Below are positions 45,304 through 53,306 of a stretch of DNA of 64,000 nt, piece after piece. Numbering within the stretch: position 1 is the stretch's first letter; each line of letters starts with the position of its first letter. The position numbers and the translations under genes are program-made. The stretch is from assembly GCF_001936575.1 (NCBI RefSeq), contig NZ_MSMP01000008.1, positions 62,001-126,000 of the forward strand, written 5' to 3'. The notes beneath the pieces were generated by a model. That model made no database searches and was not told the DNA's origin. It saw only the letters and a program-made list of their open reading frames with translations. This stretch comes from Tenacibaculum agarivorans. GTDB taxonomy: Bacteria; Bacteroidota; Bacteroidia; Flavobacteriales; Flavobacteriaceae.

Positions 45304-46014
45304 TTAATTCCTTTTTAAAAAGGATATATCCATCCAATATTTACTGTAATCATCAGTATCTACTTTAACTACTATTTGATTTTTTACTTTATCAGTTGGA
45401 TTTTCCCATAAATTTTCACTTACAAATGTATGTGTTTCTTTGGTTTTATGATCGTGCCATTCTGCTTCAATGATATATGGTGATTCTCCGCTTACTACTA
45501 ATGAATGATCTACATGTATTTTACTGATATTAGGATTTATAATTCTTGTGAAGTTTTTCGCGTTTCTTTTGTTGTAGATATCTATTATTACATTCCATAA
45601 TAGCATAAAGCCAACAATAGTTGGTAAAATACCAATAGCGGCAAGTAGTATTGGCGGTCCCCACATATCAAAAAAATAGCTCGATATTCTTCCTTCATTA
45701 CTCTTGCCAATTATGTAACGTACATTTACTTCATCGCCAATTTCATCAGTTACAAACGAAGAGGAACTTGAAGATCTTATATAGACAGTTTTGTTTGTAT
45801 TATCTTTAAAATAAACATCTGTGTAATATGTATTACTATCTGAACTAGAACTACCATACTCTGTTGTAAAACCAAAAACATATCCTTTTGTTAGTGTAGA
45901 CTTTTTAATAAAAGTACTAGTATCAATAATTTGTTTTGCAGAGAAATATAATAAAACAGCCCCAACGCAAAAAGGTATGCATTTAGCTAAATTAACAATA
46001 GTGTTTTTGGTCAT
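45304..46014 (-). CDS. DUF3592-type membrane protein
   Basis: 236 residues. Membrane helix near 12-30, a periplasmic beta region (about 40-105) rich in serine and tyrosine (TEYGSSSSDSNTYYTDVYF, GDEVNVRYIIGKSNEGRI), a second helix near 117-140, and a C-terminal cytoplasmic beta part. The layout matches DUF3592 proteins, whose function is unknown. Paired with the LytTR regulator, so it may be part of that sensing unit. Confidence 0.7.
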   Translation of the reverse strand: MTKNTIVNLAKCIPFCVGAVLLYFSAKQIIDTSTFIKKSTLTKGYVFGFTTEYGSSSSDSNTYYTDVYFKDNTNKTVYIRSSSSSSFVTDEIGDEVNVRYIIGKSNEGRISSYFFDMWGPPILLAAIGILPTIVGFMLLWNVIIDIYNKRNAKNFTRIINPNISKIHVDHSLVVSGESPYIIEAEWHDHKTKETHTFVSENLWENPTDKVKNQIVVKVDTDDYSKYWMDISFLKRN

Positions 46015-46047
46015 AGCTATTTTAAGTACGAGTCTTAATAATGAATT

Positions 46048-46509
46048 TTAACTGTAAATAACATCAAATTTATAGACAGGATTTTCATCTTCAAACTCAA
46101 ATATTTTAGAATAATCCATAACGTTTTGTATGCCCTCTAACTGACATAAGTAAGCAACAACTGAACATAAGCCATTAAATAAATTATCCTTATTTGTAGG
46201 ATTATGAGGCTTTTGATTATAATGACATAAAGGCACTGTAAAACCACAAGCTTCTAAAAAAACTTTCTCAATATGTAATAGTTCTAAAGGAGAATATCCA
46301 TTAAATCGTCTTCCTAATCGTTGATGTACTCTACCTACATAACTTAGTTCTAAAGAACCGTGTTCATCAGATAAATGTTTCCAGCTATCATGATTATCTA
46401 AAATATTTCCAACTGCACAAGCAGAGCAGCATTCAGGGTTCAATTCATTATTATGAAAAGCATTATATAATTTGATTAAAGCTTTCTCTAAACGTTTAGG
46501 TGTATTCAT
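46048..46509 (-). CDS. Conserved Bacteroidota hypothetical protein, Cys/His-rich
   Basis: 153 residues, soluble. It contains LYNAFHNNELNPECCSACAVGNIL near the N-terminus, with the C-C-x-x-C cluster, and a GYSPLELLHIEKVFL block in the middle. Later CHYNQKPH and LCSVVAYLCQ add cysteines and histidines. I recognise it as a conserved flavobacterial protein without known function; the cysteine group suggests metal binding. Divergent from the DEAD-box gene. Confidence 0.75.
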   Translation of the reverse strand: MNTPKRLEKALIKLYNAFHNNELNPECCSACAVGNILDNHDSWKHLSDEHGSLELSYVGRVHQRLGRRFNGYSPLELLHIEKVFLEACGFTVPLCHYNQKPHNPTNKDNLFNGLCSVVAYLCQLEGIQNVMDYSKIFEFEDENPVYKFDVIYS

Positions 46510-46554
46510 ACTTACATTACTTTTAATCCGATTAAATATACAAAATAATGGTTG

Positions 46555-46562
46555 TACCTTTG
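46555..46562 (+). promoter_or_regulatory. Candidate -7 box of the DEAD-box gene
   Basis: TACCTTTG fits TAnnTTTG and ends 15 bases before the ATG at 46578. A TTG at -33 is missing, so it is tentative. Confidence 0.4.
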
Positions 46563-46577
46563 CGGAAATTATGTTAA

Positions 46578-47933
46578 ATGGTCACATTTGAAGATTTAGA
46601 TTTATCTAACCCACTTAGAAACTCAATTGCAGATTTAGGTTTTGAAAAACCAACCCCAATTCAAGTTCAAGCTTTCCCAAAAGTAAGATCAGGAAAAGAT
46701 GTTGTTGGTATAGCACAAACAGGTACAGGTAAAACTTTTGCTTATGTTTTACCAATATTGAGAGATTTAAAGTTTTCTAAACAGTTAACACCAAGAGTTT
46801 TGATTTTAGTGCCTACTCGTGAGCTCGTATTACAAGTGGTTGACGAAATAGAGAAATTAGCTAAATATATTACTTTAAGAGTGCTAGGTGTATATGGAGG
46901 AGTGAATTTAAATAGACATAAACAAGCAGTTGCAGAAGGAGCGGATATTATTGTAGCTACACCTGGTAGACTATATGATTTGGCTTTAAGTAGAGTGTTA
47001 AAGTTAAAATCGATACAAAAGTTAGTTATAGATGAAGTGGACGTAATGCTAGACTTAGGTTTTAGATTTCAACTATTGAATATTTTTGATTTATTACCTC
47101 CAAAGAGACAGAATATTATGTTTTCTGCTACCATGACAGAAGAAGTAGATGGGTTGATTGAAGATTTCTTTGTAGCACCCCAAAAAATAGCAATTGCAGT
47201 TAGTGGTACACCATTAGATAATATTGAACAGTCTACCTATAATACACCTAATTTTTATACTAAAATTAATTTAATAAATTTCTTGTTGTTTGATAAACAG
47301 GAATATAATAAAGTTCTAATCTTTGCTCCTAATAAAAGAAATGCAGATCGAATTTTTAATTTATTAGAAGAAGAATTTCCTGGACAAAATTGTGTAATTC
47401 ATTCCAATAAAACTCAAAATTATCGTATTAAATCGATAGAGAATTTTAATGAAGGAAAACATAGAATCCTAATTGCAACTGATGTTATAGCAAGAGGATT
47501 AGATCTACAAGAAATATCTCATGTTATTAGTTTTAACCCAACACAATATGCAGAAAATTATATGCATAGAATTGGTAGAACGGGTAGGGCAGAGCATAAG
47601 GGGAAATCCATATTACTAGTAACCGAAAAAGAAAAGGAAGCAAAACAGAGTATTGAGACATTGATGGATTATGAAATTCCATTACTTGAAATTCCAGAAC
47701 CTGTTGAAATATCAAAGCAACTTACCGAAGAGGAAAGACCTAAAGAAGATGCATCGCAATCTAGAAATAGAACTTCTCAAGAATATGTACCTGGACCAGC
47801 ATTTCATGAAAAGAAGGAAAAAAATAAAAAGGTAAATCTTGGTGGTAGCTATAGAAGAGAAATTGCAAAAAAGTATAAAAAACCGAAAACAAAAGGGGAT
47901 AAAAACTTCAATAAAAGAAATAAAAAGAAGTAA
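46578..47933 (+). CDS. DEAD-box ATP-dependent RNA helicase
   Basis: 451 residues. Q motif GFEKPTPIQVQAF, Walker A AQTGTGKTF near 48-56, PTRELVLQV, the DEAD box in the form DEVD (VIDEVDVML), SAT (MFSATM), and HRIGRTGR. The C-terminal 80 residues are basic and disordered (NKKVNLGGSYRREIAKKYKK), typical of RNA-binding tails. It remodels RNA or ribosomal precursors in the cytoplasm. The stop and next start share TAATG, so it is coupled to the 119-residue gene. Confidence 0.92.
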   Translation: MVTFEDLDLSNPLRNSIADLGFEKPTPIQVQAFPKVRSGKDVVGIAQTGTGKTFAYVLPILRDLKFSKQLTPRVLILVPTRELVLQVVDEIEKLAKYITLRVLGVYGGVNLNRHKQAVAEGADIIVATPGRLYDLALSRVLKLKSIQKLVIDEVDVMLDLGFRFQLLNIFDLLPPKRQNIMFSATMTEEVDGLIEDFFVAPQKIAIAVSGTPLDNIEQSTYNTPNFYTKINLINFLLFDKQEYNKVLIFAPNKRNADRIFNLLEEEFPGQNCVIHSNKTQNYRIKSIENFNEGKHRILIATDVIARGLDLQEISHVISFNPTQYAENYMHRIGRTGRAEHKGKSILLVTEKEKEAKQSIETLMDYEIPLLEIPEPVEISKQLTEEERPKEDASQSRNRTSQEYVPGPAFHEKKEKNKKVNLGGSYRREIAKKYKKPKTKGDKNFNKRNKKK

Positions 47934-48292
47934 TGAGAGCATTATCTGAGCAAGAATTACATAATCTGGCAATGAATATGGTAGGTAAGAAATTACAAGA
48001 AATGGGATATGAATTTGTAGCCATAAATAGTCAGCTTAAAAGGCATCCTCAGTTTGTGTTATTTAAAAAAGGAGAACCTACAATTTTCGTGTTGGTAAAA
48101 GCAACAAAAAACTTACAAAATCCTAATGATTATGATGTGCTATGGATGGAGACTTTTGTAGCGCATGCCAAGAAACAAAATGCCAAAGTTTGGTATGCAG
48201 GTGTTGGAATAGCTAATGCCGAAAGTGTAGATTTACCAGTTTTTAAAGATCAACCTTATTATTTTGCATTTGAAGATTTTGTAAAATTTTAA
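47933..48292 (+). CDS. Small conserved hypothetical protein
   Basis: 119 residues, soluble. It starts MRALSEQELHNLAMNMVGKK and has a core with beta strands (HPQFVLFKKGEPTIFVLVKA, KVWYAGVGIANAE) ending DQPYYFAFEDF. This is a small conserved flavobacterial protein. Homologues sometimes carry names of respiratory enzyme subunits that the sequence does not support, since no iron-sulfur or flavin motif is seen. Translationally coupled to the helicase gene. Confidence 0.72.
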   Translation: MRALSEQELHNLAMNMVGKKLQEMGYEFVAINSQLKRHPQFVLFKKGEPTIFVLVKATKNLQNPNDYDVLWMETFVAHAKKQNAKVWYAGVGIANAESVDLPVFKDQPYYFAFEDFVKF

Positions 48293-48521
48293 AGTGCAAA
48301 TCAAGATTGGTTTAAAATAAAGGCTAATATGTTTCGTTTTAAGTAGTTAAAAGCTTGTTTTTGTTGTGTATTTGACAAAAAACACCTTTTAATGAACCAA
48401 AATGGTTGCCCGATTTATGGTAAAAACACCATGTTTTTAACTATTAACCTGTAATCTATAAAGATTTTTAATCCATTTATGCTAATTTTTTAACATTTAA
48501 CACAGAATTAGGTAAAACCCT
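48293..48521. other. Gene-free upstream region with direct and inverted repeats
   Basis: No reading frame of note. AAAAACACC occurs at 48378-48386 and 48422-48430, 44 bases apart, and the second copy extends into an inverted repeat (AAAACACCATGTTTT). GAACCAAAATGGTT at about 48394 can also fold. The region leads into the promoter at 48522 and may hold regulator sites for the short gene downstream. Confidence 0.4.
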
Positions 48522-48552
48522 TTGAAAAACATGTGTTTAAGTCTTATCTTTG
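48522..48552 (+). promoter_or_regulatory. Promoter of the 33-codon ORF
   Basis: TTG (48522-48524), 20 bases, TATCTTTG (48545-48552), an exact consensus promoter. The predicted start near 48559 gives a leader of about 24 bases to the ATG at 48583. Confidence 0.8.
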
Positions 48553-48582
48553 TATTGGGATTATTTTAAATTATTAACTATC

Positions 48583-48684
48583 ATGGGGAAATTATTACTT
48601 AAGAAGGTTAATGGTTTTTTAAAAAATTTAGTTGGACTACTAGCTGACTTCGGAAGTGGAGCTAGTTACGCTTTAAGAAATTAA
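48583..48684 (+). CDS. 33-residue basic amphipathic peptide
   Basis: A short frame: MGKLLLKKVNGFLKNLVGLL, then ADFGSGASYALRN and a TAA stop. The first 22 residues form a cationic amphipathic helix (K at 3, 7, 8, 14), followed by a small polar tail. There is no signal peptide or leader, so if exported it would go as it is. It is framed by a consensus promoter (48522-48552) and a strong terminator (48707-48744), making a dedicated transcription unit of about 190 bases. It could be a membrane-active peptide, a small regulatory protein or a structured RNA with a chance frame. I recognise no family. Confidence 0.6.
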   Translation: MGKLLLKKVNGFLKNLVGLLADFGSGASYALRN

Positions 48685-48706
48685 TAAGAAAAATCGTTAA
48701 CGAGGG

Positions 48707-48744
48707 CACTTACTATTTAGGAAAAATAGTAAGTGTTTTTTTTA
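48707..48744 (+). terminator. Terminator of the 33-codon ORF
   Basis: CACTTACTATT (48707-48717) and AATAGTAAGTG (48725-48735) form a perfect 11-bp stem with a 7-base loop followed by a run of nine T. Very clear intrinsic terminator, ending just before the uracil-DNA glycosylase gene. Confidence 0.93.
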
Positions 48745-48757
48745 CCCAAAATACTAA

Positions 48758-49327
48758 ATGCAAGAACTACTTTCAGAAATTAAAAATTGTACATTGTGTG
48801 AAGCTTATATAGAGCCAAGGCCAGTGGTACATGTGAATGAATTATCTAAAATAATGATTATTGGTCAAGCCCCAGGAACTAGGGTTCATAAAACAGGTAT
48901 ACCATGGAACGATCCAAGTGGAGTTCAATTGCGTAAGTGGTTAAATGTAAGTGATGATCAGTTTTATAATCCAGATTTATTTGGCATAATGCCAATGGGA
49001 TTTTGTTATCCGGGTAAGGGAAAATCTGGAGATTTACCACCTCGTAAAGAATGTGCACCAAAGTGGCACAAACAAGTCTTGGATCATATGCCTAAATTAG
49101 AATTAACAATATTAATAGGAATGTATGCTCAGCAATATTATTTAGGTAAAGATGCTAAAAGAACATTAACAGAGACGGTGAATCATTACGAAGATTATTT
49201 TCCTAATTATTTTGTACTACCACATCCCTCACCAAGAAATAGATTTTGGTTAAAAAAGAATGAATGGTTTGAAAAATTTGTAGTTCCAGAATTGCAGTCA
49301 AGAGTAAGAGAAATTATACAAGAATAA
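48758..49327 (+). CDS. Uracil-DNA glycosylase family protein
   Basis: 189 residues. IMIIGQAPGTRVHKTGIPWNDPSG near 34-57 is the GQAPG motif I, and VLPHPSPRNRFW near 156-167 is the HPSP motif II. A CTLC pair sits near the start, but the full four-cysteine pattern of iron-sulfur (family 4/5) enzymes is not obvious. These proteins remove uracil or related bases from DNA in the cytoplasm. Single gene, convergent with the DUF6734 gene. Confidence 0.87.
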   Translation: MQELLSEIKNCTLCEAYIEPRPVVHVNELSKIMIIGQAPGTRVHKTGIPWNDPSGVQLRKWLNVSDDQFYNPDLFGIMPMGFCYPGKGKSGDLPPRKECAPKWHKQVLDHMPKLELTILIGMYAQQYYLGKDAKRTLTETVNHYEDYFPNYFVLPHPSPRNRFWLKKNEWFEKFVVPELQSRVREIIQE

Positions 49328-49343
49328 TAGAGGAATTTTTGTA

Positions 49344-50615
49344 TTAGAGATGAACTGTAAGAATTTCAAGTAATAAAAGTTTATCCATTACAAATGAGAT
49401 TAACTTATTTTTTAATTCATTCTTATTCATTTCTTTTAAGAAATCTTCGTCTTCACATAATTCGTCATATAATTCTTTTATGGTAGTTGGTTCTTCAAAG
49501 TACAATAGTATAGCTAACCAATCTTTTAGTTCTTCTTTTTGAAGTACTCCATTTTGAGGTAAAGAATATTGTAGGTAATAAGAATCATTTTCTTGTAAAA
49601 CTTCTACACTAGAGTTGAGTTGAAACTGAGTATTAAAAATACCGTCTAAACTTGTTTGATTTAACCAATCATAAATTGTAAATAAGTATTCAAATCGTTG
49701 GTTAGAAAAATCACTTTCAAAATTGTCGTTAGGAAAATGAGTTTTTAAATTTTGATTTAATTGCAGGTAAAAATCTGGATAATGATATTTGAATCTAGCT
49801 TCGAGTTGTTCACAGGCAAATATCGATTTTTTAGCATAACCAATGCAATGCACATATTTAGATTTAAAAGGTACAGTGTGAAAATTAATTACCTGAGAAA
49901 AGTCAGAGTCTACATGATCTAAGTAATATTGAACAGGAATTTGCTTTTTTTGAGCTATAGCATAACCCAATTGTTGTTCAAAAATAGTATTAAAAATTCC
50001 AACATCTATTTGATGTAAAAGATGAGAATTTACATCAATAAATTTAAATACTCTTTCTTTTAAAAGCTGGAAGAAGTCTAAATCATGTCCACCAATAATT
50101 CCAGCATTAAAAGCGTGAATCTCTTTGTTTATATACAACGCATTAATAATTTCAGTAGGTACCCAATCAAAATGCTTTAAAATATCATCAAGAGCAGATT
50201 GATAAGCAGGAAAATTAATTTCTAAGTTTTGACTAAATAATCGACTAGAAGTTAAACCTTCAGGAAGTTTTTCCCATATGTATACATCAGAATCTGCATG
50301 AATAAATGGAGTATTTTGTGCTGCATAGGTCATTATTTTTCCTAAAGCCCATAATTTAGAATCGTAAGAGTCTATAGCGTCTAAAGTAATATGAGTTTTT
50401 GTGTAGGGAATGTGTAATGCATCTATAAAAAGTTCTTTTCCTTTTTGGTCAGTATACAATTCAACATCAGCATAAAACTCTTTAAAGCTAAGGCAACTTA
50501 ATGCTTGGCTATAAAAGGAGTATTTTTGATGTAACCACCCTCCTTTAAATCTAGAATTTGGGTCTTCAGATTGTTGTAGACTAGGTTTAGACCAATAGCT
50601 TTGAATTATTTTCAT
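49344..50615 (-). CDS. DUF6734-type, glycosyltransferase-like protein
   Basis: 423 residues, soluble. It opens MKIIQSYWSKPSL and continues FKGGWLHQKYSFYSQALSC, and carries IHADSDVYIW near 103-112, a DxD motif like the sugar-nucleotide/metal site of GT-A glycosyltransferases, followed by an FNAGIIGG block near 168. The C-terminal 90 residues form a separate helical module. I place it in the DUF6734 group from its opening and layout. It lies 84 bases downstream of a GG-leader peptide gene, so it may modify that peptide. Enzyme activity is inference. Confidence 0.65.
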   Translation of the reverse strand: MKIIQSYWSKPSLQQSEDPNSRFKGGWLHQKYSFYSQALSCLSFKEFYADVELYTDQKGKELFIDALHIPYTKTHITLDAIDSYDSKLWALGKIMTYAAQNTPFIHADSDVYIWEKLPEGLTSSRLFSQNLEINFPAYQSALDDILKHFDWVPTEIINALYINKEIHAFNAGIIGGHDLDFFQLLKERVFKFIDVNSHLLHQIDVGIFNTIFEQQLGYAIAQKKQIPVQYYLDHVDSDFSQVINFHTVPFKSKYVHCIGYAKKSIFACEQLEARFKYHYPDFYLQLNQNLKTHFPNDNFESDFSNQRFEYLFTIYDWLNQTSLDGIFNTQFQLNSSVEVLQENDSYYLQYSLPQNGVLQKEELKDWLAILLYFEEPTTIKELYDELCEDEDFLKEMNKNELKNKLISFVMDKLLLLEILTVHL

Positions 50616-50699
50616 GTAGTAGTTTGTAGATAAATGGAGTTAAAGAATGAGATTCTCCTATATTGAAGAATCTCATGTATTTCATATTATTGGCTTAAT

Positions 50700-50930
50700 T
50701 TATTGCCAGCAAAATAAAGATGGATTAGGTCTGTAAACATACAACCTTCTCCCAGAACTAGTTGTAGGACATCCAGGTTTACTTGCCCATCCAGCAGTAT
50801 TTTGTTGTCCACCACATATAATAAATGAACAATTTCCAGTAAAAGAACCATTATAGCCTCCTACAATAGTTTGAGTTTCTTTTTTACTCAATACTGTAGC
50901 TTTAATTTGCTTTAGAATCTCTTTTTTCAT
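50700..50930 (-). CDS. GG-leader RiPP/bacteriocin-like precursor with four cysteines
   Basis: 76 residues from the ATG at 50930 (an upstream in-frame Met at 50960 is less likely). The leader MKKEILKQIKATVLSKKETQ ends TIVGG, a double-glycine site. The predicted core has four cysteines (GNCSFIICGG, KPGCPT, SLFCWQ) and is rich in Gly, Ser, Thr and Asn. The LS-K-E-x-V-GG leader form is typical of Bacteroidota peptide precursors exported by C39-peptidase ABC transporters, but none is encoded nearby. The next gene downstream is the DUF6734 protein. Confidence 0.72.
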   Translation of the reverse strand: MKKEILKQIKATVLSKKETQTIVGGYNGSFTGNCSFIICGGQQNTAGWASKPGCPTTSSGRRLYVYRPNPSLFCWQ

Positions 50931-50960
50931 GATTTGATTGATTAAGTTGTACCTACTCAT

Positions 50961-51365
50961 AAGCTTTTCGGTTTCCGCTATATTTGAAAATCATAGTTTT
51001 TAGACCTTAATTTTATCGGTCTGGATTGCGCAATCTATTTTTGATTGATTCATTGTTCAGAGAAAGAATCAATTCATAACTAATGAATATTGTAAAAAGA
51101 GTAAAAAAGAATATTGGCTAACAATTCATATTTCTCAAAAAATCCCTCAAAACTTTCATAACTCTTTCGTGTTTTATGTGATTAATTGTTAAAATCACAA
51201 ATAAATCAGTATTAAATGTACAAGAAAAAAGATTCGAAAAAGAGTAGGATATGTTAAAGAAAGCAACTAACACGTTTTCGTGTTGATAACTTTTATAGAG
51301 CAAATAAATAATATGTAGAATTTTAAAATCAAGAAATGATTTTTTTATATTTAATTAAAAACTAA
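50961..51365. other. 405-base divergent intergenic region
   Basis: No supported gene. GATTGATTC (near 51043) and GAATCAATT (near 51065) can form a hairpin, and CACGAAAGAG/CACGTTTTCG-like blocks are scattered. A TATATTTG box lies at about 50979-50986 on the plus strand without a -33 TTG. It must hold the promoters of the GG-leader gene and the KAP gene, but I cannot fix either. Confidence 0.35.
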
Positions 51366-52790
51366 ATGACCAAATTACTCCCTAACCTACCTGTAGAAAA
51401 TCTTACCAAAGAAAACGATTATATAGGAATTCTAAATAAAGGAAATATTATTAAATCCTTTTTTCTATCAAATAAACACCAGTTTAATAAAATTAAATTC
51501 TTTGCACTTTACGGAGAATGGGGGAGTGGTAAAAGTACTTTAATGAAGTATTTAAAAAAAGAGTTACATATTTCTTTTAATGCATTCTTTTTTGAAGCTT
51601 GGGAATATGAAAGTGATCATAATTTACCTAAGTCATTACTTGAATTTTTATATGAGAAATCAAATTCGGAATATGAGGCTTTTATTAAAAATGGTAAAAA
51701 ATTAATGGAAGGTTTTGCAAAGTCTTTAACCTTTAAAACTCCTATTTTTAATATTAATGCGGGTCAAATAATTAAAGAGGTAGAAGAAGAATCTTTTTTT
51801 GAACGTAAAGAAAAATTCAAAAAAGATTTTGAAACTTGGGAAGAGAGTATAACCACAGAAGATAAGTCAGCAGAATATAATATCATATTTATTGATGATT
51901 TAGATAGATGCGAACCTGAGAGTGTTTTGAATTTACTTTCAGCAATTAAATTATTTTTCACGTTTGGTAAAAAAACAATATTTCTGTGTGGTATAGATAA
52001 GAAAGCAGTTAATGAGGCAGTTAAAACTAAATATGGTGATGTGGTAAAATCGAATGAATATTTAGAGAAAGTTTTTGACGTATCATTTACGATGCCTCAA
52101 GAGAATGATGTAGAAAAATTGGTAAGCTTCTATTTTGAAGGAGAAGAGTATACAGATACAAATGGAGAAGAAATCAATTTGATTAGAGAAATCTCAAACT
52201 TCTTTTGGGTATTAAAATTTGAAAATCCTAGAAGAGTAAAAAAGGTTTTGAATAGATATAAGATGATTGAATCTTTAATAGAGGAAGATTATTTAGGTTT
52301 TGACTTGCCAAACATAATAAGAAAAAATGGAGGAACATTATTTGAGACAATTTTAACTATATATCTTTTAATTTTAAAAGAGTTTGAACCTGAAATTTTT
52401 GATCAGTTCTTAAACTTATCCTTTAAAAGAGGGGTAATAGATAAAGTTCTTTATCAAAATAATGTAAAAGGAGATAGGGTAGCGCTGGCTAGATATGATA
52501 GTTTGAAGGATAAGTATTTTGATGTTGATGAAAATATGACTTCATTTACCACAGAAAACGGTGTATTCAGGAAGTCTATTTTAATTTTTGTTTTTTTTCC
52601 TACAAATCCTGTTAGTGTAGGGAATTTAGCTCTAAATAACTTTGATTTTTTTAAGACTAATTTAAGTGTATCTAAAAAGCGAGTAGACTACTATTTCGTT
52701 GAATACTTATTTAGATTTCCAATTTTTCGTAGAGATACCTACACTTACTCATTTCTTGATTATAAGAGGATGATTTTAAATTTAACTTAA
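51366..52790 (+). CDS. KAP-family P-loop NTPase
   Basis: 474 residues. Walker A in LYGEWGSGKSTLMKYL near 47-62, the FFEAWEYE block near 79, and Walker B IIFIDDLDRCEPESVLNLL near 174-192 are the hallmarks of KAP P-loop NTPases (STAND-like class). The N-terminus LPVENLTKENDYIGILNKGN is also typical. No membrane helices between the Walker motifs are seen, unlike some KAP proteins. Such NTPases are patchily distributed and some serve in defence against phages; that role here is speculation. Confidence 0.85.
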   Translation: MTKLLPNLPVENLTKENDYIGILNKGNIIKSFFLSNKHQFNKIKFFALYGEWGSGKSTLMKYLKKELHISFNAFFFEAWEYESDHNLPKSLLEFLYEKSNSEYEAFIKNGKKLMEGFAKSLTFKTPIFNINAGQIIKEVEEESFFERKEKFKKDFETWEESITTEDKSAEYNIIFIDDLDRCEPESVLNLLSAIKLFFTFGKKTIFLCGIDKKAVNEAVKTKYGDVVKSNEYLEKVFDVSFTMPQENDVEKLVSFYFEGEEYTDTNGEEINLIREISNFFWVLKFENPRRVKKVLNRYKMIESLIEEDYLGFDLPNIIRKNGGTLFETILTIYLLILKEFEPEIFDQFLNLSFKRGVIDKVLYQNNVKGDRVALARYDSLKDKYFDVDENMTSFTTENGVFRKSILIFVFFPTNPVSVGNLALNNFDFFKTNLSVSKKRVDYYFVEYLFRFPIFRRDTYTYSFLDYKRMILNLT

Positions 52791-53294
52791 AATACACTCC
52801 AACCTTTTCTCATAAAGATTGTTTAGAGAAAGTGGCATTTGTTTTTCACGGACTTTAGTAAAGCCTTGTTTTTCGTAGTAAGTACAAAGCTTTTGATTTT
52901 CAGCATTGCAGTCTAATCGTAATAGAAAAGTATTTTCCTGTATGGCAAGCTGACCAAGTTTTTCAATAACTCTTTTACCTAATTGAAGACCAGTAAATGC
53001 TTCTTTAATTACTAGTGAATGGATATATTTTGCTTTTTCATTTTGTACACCCCAATACAAATGATCTTCGTCTAGTAAACGAAACATTCCTAAAATGGTA
53101 TCGGATTGCGTAATGAAATAGAATTCATGGTTATGAAAACCTTCCTCAATCCAATCGATTTTTTCTTGAGGAGGATTCAACCAATATTCCCATTGATTAA
53201 TATTGTTAGTTTGAAGCTTTTTAGCAGCTTCTTTTAGCATAGTCAAAGCAATTTCTAGCTCATAAGTACTAGCTTTTCTAAACTGAAACTCCAT
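52782..53294 (-). CDS. GNAT-family N-acetyltransferase
   Basis: 170 residues. FYFITQSDTILGMFRLL and KYIHSLVIKEAFTGLQLGKRVIEKL near 88-112 provide the Q/R-x-x-G-x-G/A acetyl-CoA loop (here GLQLGKRV), then LRLDCNAENQKLCTYYEKQGF, the standard GNAT end. The acceptor is unknown. It overlaps the end of the convergent KAP gene by 9 bases and lies 12 bases after polA. Confidence 0.85.
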   Translation of the reverse strand: MEFQFRKASTYELEIALTMLKEAAKKLQTNNINQWEYWLNPPQEKIDWIEEGFHNHEFYFITQSDTILGMFRLLDEDHLYWGVQNEKAKYIHSLVIKEAFTGLQLGKRVIEKLGQLAIQENTFLLRLDCNAENQKLCTYYEKQGFTKVREKQMPLSLNNLYEKRLECILS

Positions 53295-53306
53295 ACTATA
53301 ACTTGT

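Noticed and set aside
47933-48292. Respiratory Na+-translocating enzyme subunit name often attached to small flavobacterial proteins
   Set aside because: No ferredoxin, FAD or NADH motifs; 119 residues is far too short.
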